Below, piece by piece: positions 51,911 through 60,471 of a DNA stretch of 64,000 bases. A model generated the notes under the pieces. That model was not told where the DNA came from, made no database searches, and saw nothing but the letters and a program-made list of their open reading frames with translations. This stretch comes from Actinomycetota bacterium (GTDB lineage: Bacteria > Actinomycetota > Acidimicrobiia > IMCC26256 > PALSA-610). How positions within the stretch are numbered: position 1 is the stretch's first letter; each line of letters begins with the position of its first letter. A program made the translations under genes and the position numbers. The stretch is from contig PLBO01000100.1 of NCBI GenBank assembly GCA_003134555.1, positions 20,908-84,907 on the forward strand, read 5' to 3'.

Positions 51911-53458
51911 ATGAACGGTGCGCATGCGCTGCTCCGCACGCTCGTCGCGAACGGTGTCGATACCTGCTTCACGAACCCGGGGACCTCGGAGATGCACTTC
52001 GTCGCGGCCCTCGACGACGTGCCCGAGATGCGGCCGATCCTCGCGTTGTTCGAGGGGGTCGCGACGGGCGCCGCCGACGGCTACGGTCGCATGGCCGGCC
52101 GGCCCGCGGCCACCTTGTTGCATCTCGGTCCGGGCCTCGGCAACGGCTTGGCCAACTTGCACAACGCTCGGCGCGCGCGCACGCCGATCGTCAACATTGT
52201 GGGCGATCACGCGACCTACCACCAGGCGCTCGACGCGCCGCTGGCATCCGACATCGTCGGCGTGGCGCGCAACGTGTCGCGCTGGATACGCGAATCGAAG
52301 GGCCCGGAAACGGTCGGCGCCGACGCCGCGGAAGCGATCAGCGAAGCGCGACGCGGCGGCGTGGCGACACTGATCCTCCCCGCCGACGCGTCGTGGTCGG
52401 AAGGTGCCCAGCCTGGTCCCGAGGCGATCGCCCACGTGGGGTTCATCTCCTTCGCCGACGAGGTCGAGCTCGCGGTGAAGGCGCTGCGCAGCGGTGAGCC
52501 GACTGCGTTGCTGCTGGGCGGAAAAGCGCTCACCGAGCGCGGCCTGCTCGCCGCCTCGCGGGTCGCGCAGGCGACGGGCGCCAAGCTGCTCTGTGAGACC
52601 TTTCCGGCGCGCCTCGTTCGCGGCGCGGGCCTGCCCGCGGTGGAGCGGCTCGGCTACCTCGCGGAGTTCGCGGTGGCGCAACTGCAGGGGCTCCGGAATC
52701 TCGTGCTCGTCGACGCCAAGGAACCGGTGTCGTTCTTCGCGTATCCCAATCTGCCGAGCGAGCTGGCGCCCGAAGGTTGCGAGATCCGCGATCTCGTGGC
52801 CGACGGCGTGCTCGCCGAGGCCGCGCTCGAGGCGCTGGCCGACGCGCTCGGCGCGCCCGCCGACGGCGCGGTCCGGACGCCGGCCGCGCGTCCCGACCGG
52901 CCCAGCGGTGCGCTGAATCCGGAGACCATCGCGAACGCGATCGGCGCGTTGTTGCCCGAGGGTGCGATCGTGAGCGACGAGGCGAACACGGCCGGCTTGT
53001 TCGTGTCCGGCGCGACCGCGGGCGCGCCGCGCCACGACTGGTTGACGCTCACGGGTGGTGCGATCGGCCAAGGGATGCCGGTCGCCACCGGCGCGGCGGT
53101 CGCGTGCCCCGATCGCAAGGTGCTCAACCTGCAGGCCGATGGCAGCGCCATGTACACGATCCAGTCGCTCTGGACCCAGGCCCGTGAGAACCTCGACGTC
53201 ACCACGATCATCTTCGACAACCGTTCGTACGCGATCTTGAGCCTCGAGCTCTCGCGCGTCGGTGCCCGCACCGATGGCAACGCGGCCGATCTGTTCGACA
53301 TCTCGCGCCCGCCGCTCGACTTCGTCTCGCTTGCCCGCGGCATGGGCGTCGACGGCACGCGCGCCGAGACCGCCGACGAGCTGGTGCGCGCGCTCGAGCA
53401 CGCGCTGAGCGAGCCGGGACCTCACCTCATCGACGCAATCCTGCCGGCCCGACTCTGA
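51911..53458 (+). CDS. Thiamine-pyrophosphate enzyme (acetolactate-synthase/benzoylformate-decarboxylase-like)
   Basis: A 515-residue TPP-dependent enzyme, shorter than acetolactate synthase (about 590). The catalytic glutamate is in LALFEGVATGAADGYGRMAG, and the TPP/Mg motif reads LQADGSAMYTIQSLW...TTIIFDN (GDG altered to ADG). Substrate is probably a 2-keto acid; context with the upstream FAD dehydrogenase fits non-oxidative decarboxylation. It starts 18 bases after the dehydrogenase and is the second gene of the operon. GAGGAGACC precedes the ATG. Confidence 0.85.
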   Translation: MNGAHALLRTLVANGVDTCFTNPGTSEMHFVAALDDVPEMRPILALFEGVATGAADGYGRMAGRPAATLLHLGPGLGNGLANLHNARRARTPIVNIVGDHATYHQALDAPLASDIVGVARNVSRWIRESKGPETVGADAAEAISEARRGGVATLILPADASWSEGAQPGPEAIAHVGFISFADEVELAVKALRSGEPTALLLGGKALTERGLLAASRVAQATGAKLLCETFPARLVRGAGLPAVERLGYLAEFAVAQLQGLRNLVLVDAKEPVSFFAYPNLPSELAPEGCEIRDLVADGVLAEAALEALADALGAPADGAVRTPAARPDRPSGALNPETIANAIGALLPEGAIVSDEANTAGLFVSGATAGAPRHDWLTLTGGAIGQGMPVATGAAVACPDRKVLNLQADGSAMYTIQSLWTQARENLDVTTIIFDNRSYAILSLELSRVGARTDGNAADLFDISRPPLDFVSLARGMGVDGTRAETADELVRALEHALSEPGPHLIDAILPARL

Positions 53459-53486
53459 TCCCTCCGACCTCCCAAGGAGCGTTGCG

Positions 53487-53948
53487 ATGCCGTACCGGTT
53501 CAACCACATGGAGCTGACGTTCCCGCGCGGGGGACTCGACGACGCGACTCGTCGCGACATCGCCGCGTTCTACGGCGAGATGTTCGGCTGGTCGGGCATC
53601 GACGTCGTGCTGTTCGAGCAGCGCAATTTCCTGCTCGCGGGCGACGACGGCGCGCAGCACTTCATCCTGCTCGCGGAGGCCGACAAGTACATGCAGGCGC
53701 CCGGGTACGACCACCTCGGCGTCTTGTGCGACACGCGCGACGAGGTCGACGAGCTGCTCGAACGGGCAAAGCGTTGGCGTGACAAGGACGAGCGGGTGAA
53801 GATCACCGAGTTCGCCGAAGATCTCGTGCAGGGTCCGGTCACGGTGCACGCGTTCTACGTTCGTTACCTCCTGCCGATCCAGTTCGACGTGCAGTGCATC
53901 GATCACGCCCCGGGATCCGAGCCGGAGAAGCACTGGCAGTACGTCTAG
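53487..53948 (+). CDS. VOC-family protein
   Basis: A 153-residue glyoxalase-fold protein (FNHMELTFPRGGLDD, AFYGEMFGWSGIDVVLF, YDHLGVLCDTRDEVDELLERAKRW) with the two-module beta pattern of VOC dioxygenase or isomerase-like proteins. Third gene of the FAD dehydrogenase/TPP operon, with AAGGAGCG before its ATG; it might act on an aldehyde or keto acid made by the operon. It carries the family hallmark Glu in MEL. Confidence 0.75.
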   Translation: MPYRFNHMELTFPRGGLDDATRRDIAAFYGEMFGWSGIDVVLFEQRNFLLAGDDGAQHFILLAEADKYMQAPGYDHLGVLCDTRDEVDELLERAKRWRDKDERVKITEFAEDLVQGPVTVHAFYVRYLLPIQFDVQCIDHAPGSEPEKHWQYV

Positions 53949-53950
53949 TT

Positions 53951-53973
53951 CGCCGGCCGTATGCACGCCGGCG
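53951..53973. terminator. Bidirectional hairpin between convergent genes
   Basis: CGCCGGC (53951-53957), 9-base loop and GCCGGCG (53967-53973) exactly fill the gap between the VOC stop (53948) and the QueA-like stop (53974). No T-run, but the position suits a terminator for both. Confidence 0.5.
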
Positions 53974-54993
53974 TCACTCGACGATGAGGTGGACGTCGCC
54001 GAACTCGTGCCAGAGGTAGCCCTCGCCCGAGGCCGCGGCGTACGACACGTCGAGCACCGCGCGGCCCGCGATCGCCTCGAGCATCTGCAGATGTGACGCT
54101 TCCGGTTCGTGCCAGCCCGCGAGGAGTCCGTCGACCGCATGGGCGCCGCGCTCGGGGGTCACGACGACATCGGTCCAACCCTCGCCCGCGTGCACGACGC
54201 GCCGGCCGTCGACGACCGACTCGAGCGCGCGGACGACCGTCGTTCCGATCGCGACCACGCGTCCACCGTTGTGGCGGGTCTGGTTGATCCGCGCGGCCGT
54301 CGAGGCCGGGACGCGATACCACTCCGGATGCGGGTGCTCGTTCGCTTCGAGCGACGACACGCCCGTGTGCAGGACGAGTGGACTGACCGCGACCCCTTTG
54401 GCGACGAGGCGGGTGACGAGCTCGGGAGTGAACGGACGTCCGGCGCTCGGCATCTCCGCGCTCCCGGGCTCGCGCGCGTACACGTTCTGATACGCCGAGA
54501 GCGGCCAATCCCGCGTCACGTAGCCGTAGCGGATCGGTCGGCCGTGCACCGCGAGATACGTGAGCAACGGGTCGGGGAGGTCGAGGGTCGCGACCCACAA
54601 GCGGGTCGACGACTCGAAGCGCGTCGCCAGGTTGACGAACCCGCCACCGACGAGCCGCAGGACGTGGCCCGGGGGCGCTTCGAACCAAGGTTCGGTCGCG
54701 CGCCCGTCGGGTCGGCGCAGCTCGACGAGCCACAGACCGGCGGGCAGTCGTTGCGAGAGGTGCACGACGAGCGGAGTGCCGTCCTCGCCCAGCGCGTCGA
54801 GCGCGGCGGCCAGCGTTCCCGACGTGTTCACCACGACGAGATCGCCCTCGTCGAGGAACCGCGGCAGATCGTGCGCGTGCGCGTGCACGATCGAAAGGTC
54901 GGCGCGGTGCGCGACCATCATCCGCACGGCATCACGCGTGATCCCGCGTGCTTCCGGCGGCTCGGTCGCCTCGCGCACGGTGACGGTGGTCAT
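53974..54993 (-). CDS. QueA-like S-adenosylmethionine:tRNA ribosyltransferase-isomerase
   Basis: A 339-residue protein of the QueA family, which transfers the ribose of SAM to preQ1 in tRNA during queuosine synthesis. Matches include EGDLVVVNTSGTL, RYGYVTRDWPLSAYQNVYAREPGSAEMPSAGRPFT, HTGVSSLEANE and a WTDVVVTPERG end. No tgt, queC or other queuosine gene is nearby. The start overlaps the SDR stop (ATGA). A tRNA-modifying role is uncertain because family members in actinobacteria are often orphans. Confidence 0.75.
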   Translation of the reverse strand: MTTVTVREATEPPEARGITRDAVRMMVAHRADLSIVHAHAHDLPRFLDEGDLVVVNTSGTLAAALDALGEDGTPLVVHLSQRLPAGLWLVELRRPDGRATEPWFEAPPGHVLRLVGGGFVNLATRFESSTRLWVATLDLPDPLLTYLAVHGRPIRYGYVTRDWPLSAYQNVYAREPGSAEMPSAGRPFTPELVTRLVAKGVAVSPLVLHTGVSSLEANEHPHPEWYRVPASTAARINQTRHNGGRVVAIGTTVVRALESVVDGRRVVHAGEGWTDVVVTPERGAHAVDGLLAGWHEPEASHLQMLEAIAGRAVLDVSYAAASGEGYLWHEFGDVHLIVE

Positions 54994-55685
54994 GGCGTCA
55001 CCGCCGTGAGGTCGGCGGCGCGGTAGCGGCCACTTGCGGGCCGTTCGAACAAGAGCCGGCGCAGCGCGGGCACGACGGTCTCGGGTTCGGGTCGATCGGA
55101 GATGTCCTCGTCCGGGAACGCCTCCTGATGCATCTGCGTGCGCATGTCGCCGGGGTCGAACGTGTACACGTGCACGATCGGTTCCTCCACGGCGAGCACG
55201 TTGGTGACCTGCTCGAGCGCGGCCTTCGACGATCCGTAGCCGCCCCAACCTTCGTACGACTCGACCGCCGCGTCGGAAGTGACGTTCACGATGGTGCCGA
55301 AACGGTCGCGGAGCTGGGGGAGCGCGAGTTGCGCGAGCGCGAGTGGGGCGAGGGTGTTGACCGCATAGACGTGCGCGAGCACGTCGAGTGGGTAGTCGGC
55401 GAGCCGGGGCTGGGGCGACGGCCCGAGCACGCTCGCGTTGTTCACGAGCAGGTCGATGCCGCCGAGCTCGGTTGCGGCCGCCACGAGATCGGCGCGGTGG
55501 CCGGGGTCGGCAACGTCACCCGGGATGGCACGGACGACTCCGACCGACGCGAGCTGCTCGGCCGCGGCGCCGAGCGCCGCCGGATCGCGGGCGTCGACGG
55601 CGAGATCCCAGCCGTCGGCCGAGAGTGATCGGGCGACCTCGAACCCCAGGCCGCGGGAGGCGCCGGTGACGATTGCGACGGGCAT
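54990..55685 (-). CDS. Short-chain dehydrogenase/reductase
   Basis: A 231-residue classical SDR: TGASRGLGFEVAR cofactor loop, NNASV, a serine near SDAAVES and the active-site YGSSK. The C-terminus contains a DPGDMRTQM segment. NAD(P)-dependent oxidation or reduction of an unknown substrate. A strong GAGGAGGG lies 7 bases before the ATG at 55685, and the promoter carries an operator (55733-55748). Translationally coupled to the QueA-like gene. Confidence 0.88.
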   Translation of the reverse strand: MPVAIVTGASRGLGFEVARSLSADGWDLAVDARDPAALGAAAEQLASVGVVRAIPGDVADPGHRADLVAAATELGGIDLLVNNASVLGPSPQPRLADYPLDVLAHVYAVNTLAPLALAQLALPQLRDRFGTIVNVTSDAAVESYEGWGGYGSSKAALEQVTNVLAVEEPIVHVYTFDPGDMRTQMHQEAFPDEDISDRPEPETVVPALRRLLFERPASGRYRAADLTAVTP

Positions 55686-55732
55686 GGTGTCCCTCCTCTT
55701 TTCCTGCATCTTGCTCCTGCCACCACAATAAC

Positions 55733-55748
55733 GCAAGTAGTTACTTGC
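55733..55748. promoter_or_regulatory. Palindromic operator upstream of the SDR/QueA operon
   Basis: GCAAGTAGTTACTTGC: 7-base arms GCAAGTA/TACTTGC separated by 2 bases, about 48 bases before the SDR start. AT-rich flanks with TATTGT (55729-55724, minus strand) could be the -10. Size and symmetry suit a TetR-type or similar dimeric repressor; no regulator gene is adjacent. Confidence 0.6.
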
Positions 55749-55818
55749 TATATTGCGGAGCGAGAAACGAGCCCGGGCGCGTGGGAGCCGACGGGCCGCG
55801 GACCGGAGCGAGGACGGC

Positions 55819-57027
55819 TCAGCGCTCGAGCTTGAGCGTGCGGTCGGCGATGATGTTCTTCTGCACCTCGGTCGGGCCCGCGCCGATCGTCGTGTAGCGC
55901 TGCCACACGTAGTTCCGGGCCCACACGCCGCCGTCGATCGCGCCGGGCGCGCCCTTGAGCAGCGCGCCGGTCGGCCCGAGCACGTCGAGCGCGAGCTCGG
56001 CGAGCCACAACGAGATGTATCCCCATTGCAGCTTCGCGAGCGGTACCTCGGGCCAGCCCTTCTCGCCCTTCAGGACCTTCGACAGCGCACGGGCGATCAG
56101 GAGCCGGGTCGCTTCGATCTGGATGTGCAGCTTCGCCACGCGCTCTCGGATCGCGGGGTCTCGCAACGCATCGGGATTCTCGGCGCGTGCGGTCTGCAAC
56201 AGCACCCGGAGATCCTGGGCCATCGAGATCGCCTGCCCGGCACTCCCGACCCGCTCCTGCCCGAGCGCGCCCATCGAGACGAGCCAGCCGTGGCCCTCGT
56301 CGCCGAGCCGGTCGGAAACCGGGATCTTCACGTCGGCGAAGTTGACCTCGCAGAACAACGAGTCGCCCGTGATCTCCCGGATGGGGCGCACCTCGATCCC
56401 GGGCAACTCCATGTCGACGATGAACGTGGTGATGCCCTCGTGCCTGACTCCCCGCGCGATCGCGGTCGGGTCGGTGCGCATCAGGAAGAGGCCCCACTTC
56501 GCGATCTGGGCGGAGCTGATCCACGTCTTCTGACCGTTGACGACGTAGTGCGAACCGTCGTCGGCCAGGATCGCGGTGGTGCGGAGGTTTGCGAGGTCGG
56601 AGCCGGCCTGGGGCTCGGAGAAGCCCTGGCACCAGTGCTCGCCCGCGTCGAGGATGCCGGGCAGCCACCGCGCCTTCTGGTCGTCGTTGCCCCACGTGAT
56701 GATCGACGGTCCGATCTGCACGATGCCGTTCGCGTTGAAGATGCCCGGAGACCGGTACCGGGCCATCACCTGCGTGTACACGACCTGTTGCGCGGTCGTC
56801 GCGGCGCGCCCTCCCCACTCTTCGGGCCAGAGGATGGCCGCCCAACGACCTTCGTTGAGCTTGTTCTGCCACGCCTTGCGCTTGTCCATGACACCCATGA
56901 CACCGCGCGACGCGTCGAGGTCTTCGTTCTCCGACCACTGCTCGATGAACGGCGGCATCTCTTTGTCGAGGAAGGCCTCGAGTTCCTCTTTGAACGCAAG
57001 ATCCTCGGGCGACCACGCAAAGTCCAT
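55819..57027 (-). CDS. Acyl-CoA dehydrogenase
   Basis: A 402-residue flavoprotein that inserts a 2,3-double bond into an acyl-CoA. Family marks are WCQGFSEPQAGSDLANL, HYVVNGQKTWISSAQ and GAGPTEVQKNIIADRTL at the end; the catalytic Glu is expected around the GAGPTEV region. The length is normal. GAGGGAGCC precedes the ATG at 57027. Divergent from a second family member. Confidence 0.92.
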   Translation of the reverse strand: MDFAWSPEDLAFKEELEAFLDKEMPPFIEQWSENEDLDASRGVMGVMDKRKAWQNKLNEGRWAAILWPEEWGGRAATTAQQVVYTQVMARYRSPGIFNANGIVQIGPSIITWGNDDQKARWLPGILDAGEHWCQGFSEPQAGSDLANLRTTAILADDGSHYVVNGQKTWISSAQIAKWGLFLMRTDPTAIARGVRHEGITTFIVDMELPGIEVRPIREITGDSLFCEVNFADVKIPVSDRLGDEGHGWLVSMGALGQERVGSAGQAISMAQDLRVLLQTARAENPDALRDPAIRERVAKLHIQIEATRLLIARALSKVLKGEKGWPEVPLAKLQWGYISLWLAELALDVLGPTGALLKGAPGAIDGGVWARNYVWQRYTTIGAGPTEVQKNIIADRTLKLER

Positions 57028-57090
57028 GCCTATGGCTCCCTCGCGCGGCTCGCCTTCGGCGTTGCCGCACTGCGTCCGCACTTCCGGAGA

Positions 57091-57121
57091 CCTGACATTA
57101 CCGTCAGGGTCGAACTACCGT
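57091..57121 (+). promoter_or_regulatory. Promoter/operator of the second acyl-CoA dehydrogenase
   Basis: CTGACA (57092-57097), 18-base spacer, TACCGT (57116-57121), then 6 bases to the GTG at 57128. The -35 is inside CCTGAC-N6-GTCAGG (57091-57108), a 6-base inverted repeat well placed for a repressor controlling this gene and perhaps its divergent neighbour. Confidence 0.55.
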
Positions 57122-57127
57122 GAATGT

Positions 57128-58231
57128 GTGGACTTCACGTTCTCCTCCGAACAAGAAGCGTTGCGCGACGCGGTGCGCTCCTTCCTCGGAGCCGAGGCGC
57201 CGAAGGAGTACGTGCGCCGCATGGCGGAGCACGACGAGGCGGGAGTCACGCCCGAGCTGTGGCGGCGCATCGTCGACCTCGGATGGACCGGTCTCCTCGT
57301 TCCCGAGCAGCAGGGCGGCCTGGGTCTCGGACTTGTCGACGCCGTTGTGGTGCAAGAAGAGATGGGCCGGGCCGTCTTCCCCGGCCCCTTCTTCTCGTCC
57401 GCGATCGTCGCGACGCTCGCGGCGCGCGCGCTGGGCCTCGACAACCTGCTCGTGGGATTGGCCTCGGGAACGCAGCGCGGCACGGTCGCGCTCGACGAGG
57501 CGGGGCACGGAGATCCGATCGAGCGCGTCCGGGTGCGCGCGACCGGTCGCGGCTCGCGCCACAAGCTCGACGGCGTCAAGCCGCTCGTGATGGACGGTCA
57601 CACGGCCGACTGGGTGCTGGTCCCCGCGCGCACGCGCGAAGGACTACAGACGTTCCTGGTCGACAACGCCGGCGATCTCGCGCAGCTCGCTCCGTCGCTC
57701 GACATCACCCGCAAGTTCGCACGTCTGGAATTCGCGCAGACCCGAGCCCTGCTCGTCGGCCCGCCCGGAGACCATGCGCACCTGTGGCGACGCATCGCCG
57801 ACGACGCGGCCGTACTGCTCGCGGCGGAGCTCATCGGCGTGAGCGAAGCCGCGAACGCGCTCGCACTCGACTACGCCCAGGCGCGTGAGGTGTTCGGCAA
57901 GCCGCTCTCGAAGTTCCAGGTGACTCGGCACAAAGCAGTCGACATGCTGCGCGAGATCGAGATCGCCCGCGTCGCGGTCCACTACGCCGCATGGGCGTCG
58001 GCGGTCGACGCACCCGATCGCGAGATCGCGGCTGCCATGGCCAAGGCGCAGGCCGCGAGCGCGGCGAACTACGTCACCGCGGAGTGCATCCAGATCCACG
58101 GTGGCGTCGGCTACACGTGGGAGAACGATGCGCATTTGTTCCTGCGCCGGGCCAAGGTCGACGACCTGCTGATGGGCGCGCAGGGTTGGCAGCGTGAACG
58201 CGTCGCCGACGAATACTTCGCCACTCTGTGA
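57128..58231 (+). CDS. Acyl-CoA dehydrogenase family protein (short form)
   Basis: A 367-residue acyl-CoA dehydrogenase-like flavoprotein. Visible: LVPEQQGGLGLGLVDAVVVQEEMGRAV, the KPLSKFQVTRHKAVDML segment and the C-terminal QIHGGVGYTWENDAHLFLRRAK. The FSEP-type middle motif is missing, as in the partner subunit of heteromeric dehydrogenases (FadE-type pairs), so it might work with the divergent enzyme. The start is the GTG at 57128 (VDFTFSSEQEA). Confidence 0.88.
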   Translation: MDFTFSSEQEALRDAVRSFLGAEAPKEYVRRMAEHDEAGVTPELWRRIVDLGWTGLLVPEQQGGLGLGLVDAVVVQEEMGRAVFPGPFFSSAIVATLAARALGLDNLLVGLASGTQRGTVALDEAGHGDPIERVRVRATGRGSRHKLDGVKPLVMDGHTADWVLVPARTREGLQTFLVDNAGDLAQLAPSLDITRKFARLEFAQTRALLVGPPGDHAHLWRRIADDAAVLLAAELIGVSEAANALALDYAQAREVFGKPLSKFQVTRHKAVDMLREIEIARVAVHYAAWASAVDAPDREIAAAMAKAQAASAANYVTAECIQIHGGVGYTWENDAHLFLRRAKVDDLLMGAQGWQRERVADEYFATL

Positions 58232-58261
58232 AGACTCTTTCGAGAGAACTGTGAGGGAGCC

Positions 58262-59224
58262 ATGAAAGCTGCCGTGTACTACGAGACCGGTGCCCCCGAG
58301 GTGTTGCGCTACGAAGACGTCCCCGATCCGGTCGCCAGTCCCGGCACCGTCCTGATCGAGATCGCGGCCATCAGCATCGAAGGCGGCGACACGTTGAATC
58401 GTGCCGGCGGCGAGATGGCGACCAACCCGCACATCGTCGGGTACCAGTCGGCCGGGACCATCATCGAGGTGGGCGAAGGCGTCACCGATCGCTTCGTCGG
58501 CCAGCGCGTCGTCGCGACGGGTCTGTGGGGCTCGCACGCGGCGATGATCGCGGCCCCGTCGGTGATCACGTGGGTGATCCCGGAAGGCGCCGACCTCGTC
58601 AAGTGCGCGTGCGTCCCGGTCGCGTTCGGCACCGCCCACGACTGTCTCTTCGAGTTCGGTCACCTGAAGTCGGGCGAGACGGTGCTGGTGCAAGCGGGCG
58701 CGGGTGGAGTCGGCGTCGCGGCCATCCAACTCGCCAAGCGCGCCGGCGCGACCGTCATCTCGACCGCGTCGAGCCTGGATCGCCTCGCTCCGCTGCAGGC
58801 GCTCGGTCTCGACCACGCGGTCGACTACTCGCAGTCGGGCTGGGTCGACGCGGTGCGCGACCTCACCGGTGGGCGCGGTGTCGACCTCGCGGTCGATTCG
58901 GTCGGCGGACGCATCCTCGCGGGCAGCGTGCAGTGCCTCGCGTACCGCGGACGCGCGATCACGGTCGGCAGCGCGGGCCGCGACCCGCAGCCGTTCGACA
59001 TCTCGCTGTTGTCGGCGGGCAACCTCTCGATCACCGGCGTGTTCCTGGGCGCGGAGATCCTCAATCCGCGGACCTACGCGATGATCGCCGGACTGGTCGA
59101 CGACGTCGCGGCCGGTCGCCTCGAAGTGATCGTCGATCGGTTGTTTCCGCTGGGCGAGGCCGCCGACGCGCACGCTTACATCGAGAGCCGCCAGGCCGTC
59201 GGCCGGGTCGTCCTCATTCCCTGA
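58262..59224 (+). CDS. Quinone oxidoreductase-like MDR (zeta-crystallin type)
   Basis: A 320-residue medium-chain reductase without zinc cysteines, of the quinone oxidoreductase/enoyl reductase type. The NADPH site is QAGAGGVGVAAIQLAKRAGA, followed by the DHAVDYSQSGW and GRGVDLAVDSVGG segments. It likely reduces a quinone or an enoyl or alpha,beta-unsaturated carbonyl. GAGGGAGCC precedes the ATG at 58262; it follows the acyl-CoA dehydrogenase by 30 bases. Confidence 0.9.
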   Translation: MKAAVYYETGAPEVLRYEDVPDPVASPGTVLIEIAAISIEGGDTLNRAGGEMATNPHIVGYQSAGTIIEVGEGVTDRFVGQRVVATGLWGSHAAMIAAPSVITWVIPEGADLVKCACVPVAFGTAHDCLFEFGHLKSGETVLVQAGAGGVGVAAIQLAKRAGATVISTASSLDRLAPLQALGLDHAVDYSQSGWVDAVRDLTGGRGVDLAVDSVGGRILAGSVQCLAYRGRAITVGSAGRDPQPFDISLLSAGNLSITGVFLGAEILNPRTYAMIAGLVDDVAAGRLEVIVDRLFPLGEAADAHAYIESRQAVGRVVLIP

Positions 59225-59242
59225 CTCGGCCGGCCCTGAGAG

Positions 59243-60430
59243 CTACGCGGGCTTGCGCGCGGTCAGCTCCCGCGCGTTGTCGCGCATGATGCGCAGTTGG
59301 TCCGCGTCGTCGAAATGCTTGACCTCGACCGCGTAGTCGAGCGGCTTCGGCATGCCTTCGATGTGCGGCCAGTCGGATCCGAAGATCACGCGGTCGGCGC
59401 CCATGTGCTCGACCACGGTGTTCACGTCGTCTTCCCAGAACGGGTTGATCCACACGTTGCGCCTGAACGCCTCGACCGGGTCTTCGGTGAAGTAGCCGGG
59501 CATCTTGTGCTCGGTCGAGCGCAGCTTGTGGAACAGGTCGCCGAGAAACTCCGCGCCGTTCTCGACCGACGCGATGCGCACGTTCGGGAAGCGCTCGAAC
59601 AGCTTGTCGAACACGAGGGTGATCAGGAAGTCGTACGCGGCACGCTCGATGTGGAAGGCCTTCACCGACGGCGCCCACCGGCCGTTGCCGCTGAAGCCGG
59701 CCGCGAACCCGTCGACGGCGTAGCCGTTGCTCGAGTAGCCGCTGTCGCCGGCGTGCGCGACCACCGTGATGCCGGCCTCGTTGACGCGCGCCCAGAACGG
59801 GTCGTTGCGCGGATCGCTCACCGGGACCTGACCCGACGCGGTGTGCGGGGCCGCCGGACGCATCACCACGTGCCGGGCGCCGTTGTCGATCGCCCATTCC
59901 AGCTCTCGGATCGCCCAGTCGAGATCGGCGAGCGTGATGTACGGCGACGCGAAGATGCGACCCTGGTAGTCGAAGCCCCAATCGTCGTCGAGCCAACGGT
60001 TGAACGCGGTGAACAGTGTGGTGACTGCTTCGATGTCGTGCTTGATCAGCTCCTCGTAGAGGATGCCGAGCGTGGGGAACAGCCAAACGGCTTCGAGACC
60101 GAACTCGTCGAGCCGGGCGATCCGGGCGTCGCGGTTGCGGTATTCGGCGGGAATCGGCTCGCGCTCGCGCAGGAACTCGTACGGCTGCAGCTTGTCGGGG
60201 TTGCCGCGGAAGTAGTCGTGCATCGCGCCAGCCTTGGCGACGGGGTCGAACGTGGGGTTGACGACCGCGTGGCTGACGATCCCACCGACGACGTGGTACT
60301 TGCGACCGTTGATCTCGCACCATTGGACGCAACGCGGCTGCATCTTGGGATCGACGTGGCGGGTGAATGCGTCGAGGGCCTCGTAGTAGTGGTTGTCGGC
60401 GTCGAACGCGGCGTAAGGAAGCTCGCTCAC
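59243..60430 (-). CDS. Amidohydrolase-2 family metal-dependent hydrolase
   Basis: A 395-residue TIM-barrel hydrolase/decarboxylase-like protein with FDADNHYYE (metal region), TVVAHAGDSGY, RIASVENGAEFLGDL and the C-terminal FGSDWPHIEGMPKP. Its relatives are uncharacterised amidohydrolases common in environmental actinobacteria that degrade aromatics. The GTG at 60430 has a TAGGCT box 6 bases upstream (60442-60437) and no Shine-Dalgarno. Divergent from the PhyH-like gene. Confidence 0.82.
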   Translation of the reverse strand: MSELPYAAFDADNHYYEALDAFTRHVDPKMQPRCVQWCEINGRKYHVVGGIVSHAVVNPTFDPVAKAGAMHDYFRGNPDKLQPYEFLREREPIPAEYRNRDARIARLDEFGLEAVWLFPTLGILYEELIKHDIEAVTTLFTAFNRWLDDDWGFDYQGRIFASPYITLADLDWAIRELEWAIDNGARHVVMRPAAPHTASGQVPVSDPRNDPFWARVNEAGITVVAHAGDSGYSSNGYAVDGFAAGFSGNGRWAPSVKAFHIERAAYDFLITLVFDKLFERFPNVRIASVENGAEFLGDLFHKLRSTEHKMPGYFTEDPVEAFRRNVWINPFWEDDVNTVVEHMGADRVIFGSDWPHIEGMPKPLDYAVEVKHFDDADQLRIMRDNARELTARKPA

Positions 60431-60436
60431 GGCCTC

Positions 60437-60465
60437 AGCCTACCGGCCGACGTGATGCGTACACT
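60437..60465. promoter_or_regulatory. Paired divergent -10 elements
   Basis: Minus-strand TAGGCT (60442-60437) is 6 bases before the amidohydrolase GTG (60430). Plus-strand TACACT (60460-60465) is 6 bases before the oxygenase GTG (60472). Both mRNAs would be leaderless. Confidence 0.5.
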
Positions 60466-60471
60466 CGGGCC

